Shown here piece by piece: positions 12,244-20,830 of a stretch of 64,000 nt of DNA. The DNA lies in the NCBI GenBank assembly GCA_018907035.1, contig JACCIC010000040.1:1705501-1769500 (forward strand). Direction: 5' to 3'. The stretch is from Sycobia sp. Sy_11. Lineage: Eukaryota > Arthropoda > Insecta > Hymenoptera > Epichrysomallidae. Position 1 is the stretch's first letter. Every line of letters begins with the position of its first letter. Both the position numbers and the translations under genes were made by a program. The notes under the pieces are model-generated. The model was not told the DNA's origin and ran no database searches. It saw only the letters and a program-made list of their open reading frames with translations.

Positions 12244-13149
12244 TCAATTTAATAAGGAATGATAAACACTGTCCAATCTACCAGACTCTAACATTAAATT
12301 CACATTATTTCGATTCTTGGAAATGTGAATACTTTCAAGACTCTCCCGTTTATACTTATTATTAATACCATATTCCAAAATATCCACATTCACAAAATCA
12401 AAAGAATGTAAAAACTTTAAACAATGCTCTTTTAAACCAGAAGTAATATGTGAGCTACGTAAACTATATTTATGCTCATAAATTCTCTTTTTTAAATATC
12501 TACCTGTTTGTCCAATATAGTATTTATCACAATCCATGCAATTAATCTTGTAAACAACTGCTGATTTTAAGCATAAATCATCCTTATCTTTGCAATTATT
12601 AAACAATCTACTTAAATTATTGCGATTTTTAAAGAAAATTTGAATGTTATATTTCCGAAAATTTCTTTTTATTCTTTCAGATAATCCTCGAACATATGGT
12701 AAGACAATAATTTTGCCTCCGTTAAAATCAATTCCTGCACTATCTCTATTTTCGGTATTATAAATGTCAAACAATCTCTCAGCAATCAATCTATTAATAA
12801 ATTGAATTGGATAGCCATTATTAATAAAAGTCTCTCTTACTATCTGTAAATTATTTTGTCTAAAATCGTTATGTGACAATTTAATTGCTCTGTCAATGAC
12901 ACCTCTCAATGCTCCAATTTTGTTTCCGATTTGGTGGTGTGAATTAAAATCTAAAAACCTACCTGACCAAGTAGGCTTTCTGTACCAATTAAGTTTTACC
13001 TTATTATTACTACATCTAATCACATTAACGTCCAAAAAACTTAACTTTACATACTTATGTAAAAATTTTATTAACATTTGTGATAAATTGTGTCCGTTGG
13101 AATATCTAAAAACAAACTTTGGCATACGATAGAAGTTAATCGATTTCAT
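12244..13149 (-). CDS. Penelope-like element: reverse transcriptase C-terminus plus GIY-YIG endonuclease
   Basis: An uninterrupted 301-codon frame. Residues 1-100 match the end of Penelope-type reverse transcriptases (SFLDVNVIR, NWYRKPTWSGRFLDFNSHH, then GVIDRAIKLSH). Residues about 195-285 form a GIY-YIG nuclease: a CMDC pair, KYYIGQTGR with the two key tyrosine/glycine elements, then R and EH in KKRIYEHKYSLR, and a later glutamate in RESLESIH. The combination of these two domains is diagnostic for Penelope-like elements. The palm and finger motifs, including the YxDD box, are absent, so the first methionine here is not a natural start. The lack of stops suggests a fairly recent insertion. 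Confidence 0.85.
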   Translation of the reverse strand: MKSINFYRMPKFVFRYSNGHNLSQMLIKFLHKYVKLSFLDVNVIRCSNNKVKLNWYRKPTWSGRFLDFNSHHQIGNKIGALRGVIDRAIKLSHNDFRQNNLQIVRETFINNGYPIQFINRLIAERLFDIYNTENRDSAGIDFNGGKIIVLPYVRGLSERIKRNFRKYNIQIFFKNRNNLSRLFNNCKDKDDLCLKSAVVYKINCMDCDKYYIGQTGRYLKKRIYEHKYSLRSSHITSGLKEHCLKFLHSFDFVNVDILEYGINNKYKRESLESIHISKNRNNVNLMLESGRLDSVYHSLLN

Positions 13150-13267
13150 AATTTATGTACATGGTCAAGCAAAGCTGGTTGTTTATTAAATTATCCTGAT
13201 AGAGATAAAAAACAATTTATCTAATAACACGAGCATATACATACTTTGTTAGTATGTATAAGCAAGT

Positions 13268-13293
13268 AATTAATGCACCCAAGTGCATTAATT
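13268..13293. repeat. perfect 11-bp hairpin
   Basis: AATTAATGCAC (13268-13278), loop CCAA, GTGCATTAATT (13283-13293). It sits about 120 bp beyond the truncated 5' end of Penelope-like element A. Confidence 0.7.
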
Positions 13294-13302
13294 GTAGTAG
13301 TT

Positions 13303-13359
13303 GTAAAATAATTTGTATATACATATACATATATATGTATATATAAATAATTATTTTAC
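13303..13359. repeat. 57-bp palindrome-like inverted repeat
   Basis: Arms GTAAAATAATT (13303-13313) and AATTATTTTAC (13349-13359) are perfect complements, with alternating TATA/CATA between them that can pair further. It begins 9 bp after the 11-bp hairpin. Confidence 0.65.
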
Positions 13360-14261
13360 ACCGCCGAAACATTCGGCTCTGTTAAGAGTATGAAATACAA
13401 TATGTTATTCTTTATTTTTAATTTGAAATAAAGGTGTCTAAAGGGTGATAAAAACGGCGAGATTTGATGGTTTAAATATTTATATTTAAATAAGGAACAA
13501 CTCTTTACAATGCGTGACACGGCTAAAAATAAATCCCTATACACATTGACTTATTAATAAGAGCAATCGCATTTTTTCATATTATTGGATGATTTGGAAA
13601 GTTGAAATTTTTTTAATATTATACGTAAATATTATTATGCACGTACTTTATCGATTAAAAATTCTCAATCTTCAAATCAAGAAAGAAATTGCATAAATAA
13701 TCATTTCTTTACGTTTGAGGTTTACATTGATAAGTACATAGAATTATTTTTAGTAAAGATTTATATTTCTTGTTGAATGTGCAGTTCATTATTAATATGG
13801 TGTGTCACATTTTTATCAAAAACTACATGTTTTCATAAATGACACATAAGTCAGGGAGTGAACGCGAGGGGGCTCTAGTCCCAAGATAAGGTAGAACTAT
13901 GCAGTAAAGAAAAACAGGATAAGAATGTAACGAAGGGATCGACGAATATGAGCTGAATTAAATTAGGCTGCATCGAAACTAAATTCAAAAGAACAAAATA
14001 TAAGGTTCACACAAAGCTTTTGTACGGCAAATAATCAGTTACCAAATAAATAAAATCGGCTCACATATACATTTCACTCACTATCATGTACATTCAATCC
14101 ACTACATTAACATGTGACACACTCAGTCATACACTAACACATGCACGCGCGCAGATATGAGCCCGCTTACGAACATTCATTTGCGAATATTAAGCCTATA
14201 ACAGCTGCATATAAACATTTTAGTATACACTGTTTAACTTTTAAAACGCATCGTGCTCACT

Positions 14262-14269
14262 TATAAAAG
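14262..14269 (+). promoter_or_regulatory. TATA box of peptide gene 2
   Basis: TATAAAAG lies 80 bp upstream of the ATG at the position where gene 3 has TATAAAAT (15436-15443) and gene 1 has TATTAAAG (1016-1023). Conservation of position in three copies supports a promoter role. Confidence 0.6.
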
Positions 14270-14341
14270 AAGTATTTGCTAGCTATTCGTTTTAATAAAA
14301 AAATCTTATTTAAAAATTCGTTATATTCTATAATCTTGACG

Positions 14342-14955
14342 ATGAAATCTTCCATCCTTATTCTCCTTCTATATATTTGTGTGGTTTACAACGAAAGCTG
14401 TCAAGAAATTGGGCGTATCTCAGACGAATATTCAAATGAAAAAATCACAATCATAACCCCTCGTAAGTATTAATTAAAAGTAACATATGCTTGAATATCA
14501 AAACCTTGGTGATGCTACATAAATTTTTCTATAAACAATGTTTTTTTCGAATTGAAATTTGAGGGGACGATTGCTGATAAAATTAACCACTAACAGCGAT
14601 AAAACATATTCGTTATGAGCATCTAAACAACACTGTTTGCATAGTTTTCAAAAACGAATATTGCTCTCTTTCTACTTAGTGTTCATACAGACAAATCGAA
14701 TCAGATGCCTAAAATTGTTTAAATATTGTTCAAATATGTTGGAAACCAAATTAATTGTTCAGCTGAAAGAATTTATCTTGTCTTGACAACTAATTAATTT
14801 ACATTAATTGTTAAATCAATGTTGCAGCTTGTAGCTCTTATTGTTCTGGTACGTGTAAAGGTAAGGGAAGACCAACCTGTACTCGTAATGACAGATGCTT
14901 ATGCTGCAAACGTGCAAAGAGTAATGACTTCACTCCTATCTGTAATCCTGGATAA
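14342..14955 (+). CDS. secreted eight-cysteine peptide, gene 2 (two exons)
   Basis: Exon 1 is 14342-14462 and exon 2 is 14828-14955, with the same phase-1 GTAAGT...TTGCAG intron and the same 82-residue length as gene 1. The signal peptide is nearly identical to gene 1; the pro-region has H-to-R, Q-to-E, V-to-I and I-to-T changes. The mature part keeps all eight cysteines but is more basic than gene 1 (for example CCKRAK after the paired cysteines). A canonical TATAAAAG box lies 80 bp before the ATG at 14262-14269. About 900 bp of upstream DNA is nearly identical to the region upstream of gene 1. Function is not recognised beyond a secreted, disulfide-rich, defensin-like peptide. Confidence 0.83.
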
Positions 14956-15435
14956 TATGTATTATATAATAACGGAATGCTTCCAGAGTTAGTAAGTTAT
15001 GTATGGTATATTAAAAATTAACTTAAAGCAATATATATGTGTTGAACCTGTATTACTTGAATCACCTTTGATTAATGGTCTCATAGAATTTAAAAAATCC
15101 TTAGATTGACTTATATTCGTCTAAAAAAAAAAACAAAAAATAAGGCCCAGACAAAGCCTTTGTATAATAAACAATCACAGTTATAAAAGAAAGAAATCGG
15201 ATTGTGTATTTTTATATGAGTCTAGATTATTTACATGCTTACATAGGCATTTCACTTGCGTTCATGTACACTAAATCTGATACTTCTACCCAAGACTCAC
15301 TTAGACTCATAGTCACACCTGCACGCGCGCAGATACGAGCTTACGAACATTCATCGGAGAATATTCAGCCTATAACAGCTGCAAATAAATATTTTAGTAT
15401 TCACTGTTTGACTTTTAAAACGCAACGTACTCACT

Positions 15436-15443
15436 TATAAAAT
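15436..15443 (+). promoter_or_regulatory. TATA box of peptide gene 3
   Basis: TATAAAAT lies 77 bp upstream of the ATG and aligns with the gene 2 box. Confidence 0.55.
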
Positions 15444-15512
15444 AAGCATTTGCTATTCGATTTATTAAAAAAAATATTATTTTGAAATTCTTTGTATTTT
15501 CTAATCTTCACA

Positions 15513-16110
15513 ATGAAATCTTCCGTCCTTATTTTCTTTCTATATATTTGTGTGATTCACAACGTAAGCTGTAAAGAAGCTGAGGAAGTGTCAAATCAAT
15601 ATTCAGATGAAAAATTCGGTGTTGTAACGCTTCGTAAGTATAAATTAAAAGTATGTTTGAGTATAGAAACATTGGCAATAAAATATTCATTTTTTTATGA
15701 ACAATGTTTTCTTTGAATTTAAACTGGAGTGGACGACAGTTATTAAAATTAACCACTGACTCTATTAAAACACATTCGCTATTAATATGTAATCCAAATA
15801 GTTTCCATAGTTTTTAATAATCAATATTGCTCTTTTTCCAATTAGTGTCCATACAGACAAATCGAGTAAGATACTTAAAAGTGTTCAAATTCGTTGGAAA
15901 CCGAATTAATTATTTGGTTAGAAGTATTGATCTTGTCTTGACAACTGATTAATTTACATTAATTGTCAAATTTATGTTGCAGCTTGTAGCTCTTATTGTT
16001 CTGGTGCGTGTAAAGGTAAGGGAAATCCAACCTGTAGTCGTAATGACAGATGCTATTGCTGCAAACGTTCAGGAAGCACTGACAAAACTCCTAAGTGCAT
16101 TCTTGCATGA
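15513..16110 (+). CDS. secreted eight-cysteine peptide, gene 3 (two exons)
   Basis: Exon 1 is 15513-15633 and exon 2 is 15983-16110; intron phase, splice sites and 82-residue length match genes 1 and 2. It is the most diverged copy: the pro-region differs (CKEAEEVSNQYSDEKFGVV) and the C-terminal tail after the paired cysteines reads SGSTDKTPKC, not SNDFTPIC. All eight cysteines and their spacing are kept. It begins only 557 bp after the stop of gene 2, so the two are a tandem pair. A TATAAAAT box is at 15436-15443, 77 bp before the ATG, and AATAAA is at 16273-16278. Defensin-like fold is inferred from spacing only. Confidence 0.82.
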
Positions 16111-16139
16111 TATGTATTATATAAAAACGGAATGCTTAC

Positions 16140-16728
16140 AGAGTTAGTAAGTTATGTATGGTATATTAAAAATTAAATTAAAGCAATATATATGTGTCGA
16201 ATCTGTATCACATGAATCACCTTTGATTAATTGTCTCATAGAAATTAAAAAATCTTTAAATCGACTGTTTTGAATAAACAATCATAAGTATCTATCGGTC
16301 TTCAAGTCCTACTATAATGTTCCTCGGACTATTCTTGTTTATAATTACTCCCGCTTCGGCTCCGCATAAGAAACTGTTGGTGAAGTTTATGGAGGAGGAA
16401 GTCAAATCGGTATTTGCGAGCAGTAATAGTTTATGGCACTTCATGTTTTATATTCGTTATCATTCTGCAAAGTAGTAATACCTACTGAATATAATATGAC
16501 AAATTATGATTGAAATGTATTTGAATTCAAAAACTTGAGTTGCCAGGTCGGCGGAAGTCATATACATCTTATCTTCACGGCTGTATTATATACAGTTATA
16601 TAATGTATATTCGCTACTCAAAAGGTCTCACGCATTATTGCTCTGGAACTGTACACGGCTGGCATTTGTTCATTGTACGTCAACGTTACACTCTTTGTAA
16701 TTGGAGAGATCATTCGAACGGAAAAAAG
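16140..16728 (+). repeat. 3' duplicated block behind peptide gene 3
   Basis: Partner of 1740-2284. Similarity fades near the GTAATT...GATCATTCGAACGG stretch around 16700-16728. Confidence 0.8.
16317..16475 (+). CDS. candidate small secreted ORF downstream of peptide gene 3
   Basis: The open frame has 52 codons. It starts with a signal-peptide-like stretch (MFLGLFLFIITPASA) and continues with a charged, amphipathic-looking segment (PHKKLLVKFMEEEVKSVF...) ending YHSAK before TAG. A GTAGTA donor overlaps the stop, so it could also be a first exon. The block behind gene 1 (1905-2030) keeps the same frame for about 40 codons but lacks the ATG and signal sequence because of a deletion. Divergence between the two copies (11 differences in about 127 bp) is similar to flanking DNA, so there is no sign of coding constraint. 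Not recognised; it may be a chance ORF. Confidence 0.3.
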   Translation: MFLGLFLFIITPASAPHKKLLVKFMEEEVKSVFASSNSLWHFMFYIRYHSAK

Positions 16729-17369
16729 CAACAGAAAAAAATTACTTTTTCTCGTACGTGGACGTATAAGTTTAGTTAGTTGATTTCAGAAAGTAGACTA
16801 TCTATGACCCTGAAAGCGTGTTCTGGAGTATGTACACGTCGCATCTTGTTTCAGAACCTCTATGTATGGATCCATGAAGAAATCACCCGATGGGTCTTCG
16901 TGCGTGCGTAAATAAAAAATTACTTTTGTAAGCAACGTGTTTTGTTCCCATACTGCTTCTTATTCAGGACGAATCTTTCTTTCCTTATCATTTTTCAATG
17001 TGCAATGAAAACGTAAGCACTCAAACATGATTAAATTATCGAAGTTCTGTATGTTATATTATTATGTATTGACACAATTAGACTTATTACTTTTATGTAC
17101 GAGGATTGGCCATTATTTAATGATACAGAGGTCATCTAGTGGAGTAATTAGAAAGGAATTGTGGCCAATGATGTATTGCAGAGCTGGAAGTGTCTGCTAT
17201 TCCAAGACAGAAATATATTTTTTTTTACTACACAGCGGTATCAATGTAGAATTTCTCGTTGAATTAAAAAAAAGAAAATTGATCTCGCTATTTTGTGAGT
17301 TGTTCAAGAAGGTCTACAGTGATAATTCTCTATTTCACATTGGCATTTCCAAACAGTAAGTACTTACGG

Positions 17370-17700
17370 TTGATTGCAGATTGAGAGAGGTGGCCAACGT
17401 CCAGGACCATCTCGCTAAGGATGGCCAACGTCCAGGACCATCTCGATTTCAAATCCGCAAAAAACGTCCAATATCAACGAAATTGAATAAATAACACAAT
17501 AGACCGTTATTGCTGACACGGAAATTATCAGAAAAGTATTACGTGGCATTTTGAAAAAAATGCGTCGTGGATCTTGTACCACGACAACGCACACCTGTCC
17601 CTATCACACAATTACCGAATCATTATTTAGCCAAAACATCTGCCGTAGACTGGTCGTATTCGGTACACTGTGACTTCCTACGGCTTTGAACGACGAACCC
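17370..17700 (+). pseudogene. internally deleted mariner-type transposase remnant
   Basis: WILYHDNAHLSLS (reading TGG ATC TTG TAC CAC GAC AAC from 17569) matches the HDNA block around the second catalytic aspartate. LPNHYLAKTSA and a later CDFLRL (17610-17684) resemble the following LAK and CDFFLF segments. A GRP/GPS-like stretch (17400-17450) may be the end of the DNA-binding half, implying that most of the catalytic core before the second aspartate is deleted. It is a different family from the element at 8461. Many stops; no terminal repeats found. Confidence 0.5.
17391..17445 (+). repeat. 24-bp tandem repeat
   Basis: TGGCCAACGTCCAGGACCAT plus CTCG occurs identically at 17391-17414 and 17422-17445, separated by CTAAGGA. 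It lies in the mariner remnant. Confidence 0.85.
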
Positions 17701-18830
17701 TGCTTTGAATGCGCTCCAGCTGCAAGCGAAATTTTCTGGTGATAATGAATAATTCTACAAAAGTAATTCCACAGAACTACTTCAATAATGGGAAAAAGTT
17801 CTGGGATTTTTTACTTTGAGGGAAAGAAGCGTATGAAACATGACATACTACAGTTTTGTTACATTTTATGATATTTTTACCAAAGCTTCTTTCATATTTC
17901 ATTTTTTTGTTTACGCAGGACGTAAGGTTTTCGTTCGCGTATATATTTTAATTTCATCTCTGTATTTCACTTTCCTTCCTTTGATTTTCCCTGTTATAGC
18001 CATTCTGTCAAAATAACGGGATTCCGATACGTATGATTTACGCTCAACATATCTTAAAATGTATAGCGTTTTCTTCACGCACTGTGTAATAATTAATTAT
18101 TCTGTAATATTGAGATAAATGAAGGAAATGCAGGATGAAAGAGCGTGTCGTCGACGTGGACAGCGTCGGTTCGTTGTTCCGCCAATCTCATCATCGACTT
18201 TCTAAATCCTCCGTTATAAACTGCTTATTAAGCATTCGCCTTTAATGCTTCACTTTTACTTTCGAAGCTGTTCGAGAGTGGATAAAAAAAATACTGATTG
18301 CCCAATAGTCGTAAAATTTATATTATACGATGGGCCGTAACTAAACTGTTTATCAATACAAGTTAGCGCCTTGCGGGAAATAAAAAAAGTGCGAGTTTCT
18401 TTTAGAAATTTAGGAAGTGCTTATATATACTTACACATAATAAGGTAGTACTGTGTTTTATAATTCTATGTAATTATTAGACTTAAAAGTCATTTCCTTG
18501 GGAAAAGATAGGAGAACTTGTTTCGGGAGTTATAATAGAAGAAAATCTAAACCTGGATATAAATCATTTTAACAATGCTTTATTGAGATAACTTTTTCTT
18601 TTTTGAAAATTCGGTTGCCGGTCTTTTTGCGTTTAAATGTTAATAAATTTAGTTACTTAAAACCTTTTTTTTATTTTCATAGTAATAAATTGTAAATTTA
18701 TATCGAGTTTCTAATTTTGAATATTGAATTCATTTATACGCAAGCTATTTCTTATACATATATAATACATATTAAACGCATTGACAATAGTTTATACACT
18801 CGCATACAATGTTATGTGTATATATATATT
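17701..18830. other. AT-rich intergenic, no gene seen
   Basis: No coding or element signal that I can support. Confidence 0.4.
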
Positions 18831-19030
18831 AGTCAGGGGGAAGGAATAGAATGGCGATAGCTAAGTGTTCCTGAGCATATAGTTGCACCCTGATATGGTT
18901 AGTGGGTTTAGTATATTAGAATCCTGCATACCCTGGAGCCGGCTCCAGCGGTAGTCTCAGTTGGCGAGAGCCACTAGCCGTCGAACAATGGCGGATGAAC
19001 TTCCCACTATCCAACGAGAAAAAAAAAAAA
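18831..19030 (+). mobile_element. SINE-like short retroposon with poly(A) tail
   Basis: A unit of about 200 bp, clearly more GC-rich than its surroundings, ends in A12 (19019-19030). It is set into a TA-repeat: TATATATATATT before and (TA)n after, so a target duplication cannot be read. GGTAGTCTCAGTTGGCGAGAGC (18951-18970 and two more bases) resembles the A-box half of a tRNA, and GTCGAAC follows, but the spacing is too short for a full tRNA. Upstream TAGCTAAGTG (18859-18868) is another A-box-like match. SINE status is inference. Confidence 0.4.
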
Positions 19031-19049
19031 TATATATATATATATATCT

Positions 19050-19849
19050 ATGAAGTTTTAAACGAGTTTATATACTAATCAAGATAATTTTTTGTCACTT
19101 GCGGGCGTGTCCAGTCATCAGACATGCAGTGTGTGCAATGTCCATAAATTAAAATTTCAATATAAAATCGACTTCACAAAATTTTTAAAAAATTTAAAAA
19201 AAACAATAAAATTATATTATTATTTAAATAAGATAAATAAAATAATATTTTTGAAGCTGGTTTATCAGTAATGTCAGCATTTAAGAAGTGAAAATCATAT
19301 TAAAAAAATGTGTACTTATTATCTTGATATTAGTTTTTGTTGAAACGTTTTAATTCGTTTGCTTGCGCTGTCAGAGCAGCCAAAACTAATTACAAATTAA
19401 TGTAACATCAGCCTAACCTCTCAACTCTCGAATATTTTAATTAATTTATTAAATTGTATAGAAATCTAACTCGATGATATTGAAAACTGACAAATCACAA
19501 TGTTGATGAAAACCAAAAGAAGAACAATCAAAGAAAATATATTGAATAATATTTACAGTTTGTTTCTGCATAATAAAAAAGTTTTCTATACTTTCAATTT
19601 GAATGTTCTAACTAATATTTAGAATCAAGATAATTATTTATTTGAAATTCAATTCAGTGTCCTAACTTATTTATTTAAAATTCTATTCCCTTTCTTAACG
19701 TTTCAAGTATTTTTATGTGTTGTTTGTCACAGTTAAAATAAGAAAATGTTCAAAGCTATGTTGATTTATAAAAATCGTTGTACAACACCTATGTGTAATA
19801 TACAATAACCCCGATATAATAATAATAAGAAATTATTATAATAATATAA
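19050..19849. other. AT-rich intergenic, no gene seen
   Basis: Very AT-rich, no coding signal. Confidence 0.4.
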
Positions 19850-20490
19850 TTTTTAATTGTACTTTTGTCGACTGCTTATATACAAATTAACAAATATTTT
19901 TTCATTGATCTTACACTCCAATCAAATCAATCGAAAACAATACGTAACAATGTTAATATATATCTACATTAACATTAATACATCAATACATAAAAATAAT
20001 AAAAATTAAAATTAAAGATTCTAATGACAGTCAGACTGTCCTTGATTACAGTCAACTCCGTAGACTAATATGAAAATAAAAATATTAGCTGAAAAAATCT
20101 TTTGTAAGTAAAGTGCAATCCGACCGTCCCCACCACCCTTACCTAATTGAAGACGTAGTCCACCGTTTCGAGCTCGCTACGGCTCCTCATCAGGGACTAA
20201 ACTAATCCTTATATTCTAATCTATATATACCCATCCCCACTACCAAATTTAGTAAATTAAATCTAAATTCCCCCTTTACACAAATTGTTAAAAACCAATC
20301 AATTTAATAAGGAATGATAAATATTGTCCAATTTACTAGACTATAACATTAAATTCACATTATTCCGATTCCTGGAAATGTGAATACTTTCAAGACTATC
20401 CCTTATATACTTATTATTAATACCATGTTCTAAAATATCCACATTCACAAAATCAAAAGAAAGTAAAAACTTTAAACAATGCTCCTTTAA
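19850..20490 (-). mobile_element. Penelope-like element B, 3' part
   Basis: Minus-strand copy with the terminal signature (TTGATCTTACACTCC at 19907-19921), GACAGTCAGACTGTCC (20026-20041), a hammerhead-like motif (20157-20198) and the last roughly 65 codons of the GIY-YIG endonuclease (20490-20290, e.g. FDFVNVDILEHGINNKY, with an in-frame TAA near the end). It is joined to copy C at about 20491 in opposite orientation. Confidence 0.75.
20157..20198 (-). ncRNA. hammerhead-ribozyme-like motif in Penelope-like element B
   Basis: AGTCC-CTGATGA-stem II-GAAA-CGGT-GGACT. Stem I is 5-6 bp, better than in copy A, and both core boxes are intact. CGGT replaces CGTT next to the cleavage site, which would break the self-complementary stem III. 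Confidence 0.55.
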
Positions 20491-20830
20491 ATCTAAGTTA
20501 GTCCCTGATAAGGAGCCGTAGCGAGCTCAAAACGTTGGACTGGATCATCAATTAGGTAAGGGTGTTGGAGACAGTCAGATTGCACTTTACTATCAAAATT
20601 TTTTCAGCTAATATTTTATTTTCAGATTAGTCTACGGAGGTGATTTTAAACAAGGACAGTCTAACTGTCATAATTTTTAATTTTAATTTTTATTTTTATT
20701 ATTTTTGTGTATTGATGAATTAATATTAATGTAGATATGTATTGATATTGTTATGCATTGTTTTCGATTGTTTGATTGGACTGTAAGACCAATGAAAAAA
20801 TATTTATTAATATAATTTTTGTTATAATAC
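20491..20830 (+). mobile_element. Penelope-like element C, tail only, inverted against B
   Basis: Plus-strand tail with a hammerhead-like motif, ATTAGTCTACGGAGGTGATT, AAGGACAGTCTAACTGTC and the terminal GGACTGTAAGACCAATG. It is a close inverted copy of 19890-20200, giving arms of about 310 bp around a loop of about 290 bp that holds the endonuclease end of B. Confidence 0.75.
20500..20541 (+). ncRNA. decayed hammerhead-like motif in element C
   Basis: Stem I (AGTCC/GGACT) and ACGTT are kept, but the core reads CTGATAA instead of CTGATGA and CAAAA instead of CGAAA, both at invariant positions, so it should be inactive. Confidence 0.5.

Larger units (their letters stand above)
11747..13149 (-). 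mobile_element. Penelope-like element A, 5'-truncated
   Basis: Read on the minus strand, the element has the end of the reverse transcriptase plus a GIY-YIG endonuclease (13149-12244). A spacer with a hammerhead-like motif (12101-12143) follows, then the signature GGACAGTCTGACTGTC (around 11979-11994), an A/T-rich pentanucleotide tract, and the terminal GGACTGTAAGACCAAT...TATTTATTAATTT (about 11792 down to 11747). The same tail recurs at four other places in the window. The 5' part of the reverse transcriptase is missing. Confidence 0.8.
13698..15020 (+). repeat. 5' duplicated block containing peptide gene 2
   Basis: Partner of 451-1760. After about 15020 it no longer tracks the gene 1 flank; that flank instead tracks the sequence behind gene 3. 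The unit around gene 3 (from about 15120) is an older, more diverged duplicate of the same promoter and gene. Confidence 0.85.

Noticed and set aside
12896..13132. 78-codon plus-strand frame
   Set aside because: Antisense shadow of the Penelope-like reverse transcriptase region.
17027..17359. 110-codon plus-strand frame
   Set aside because: No recognised domain or signal; adjoins a transposon remnant. Left uncalled.
18949..18999. tRNA gene
   Set aside because: Only an A-box-like half is present; spacing to GTCGAAC is far too short for a tRNA.
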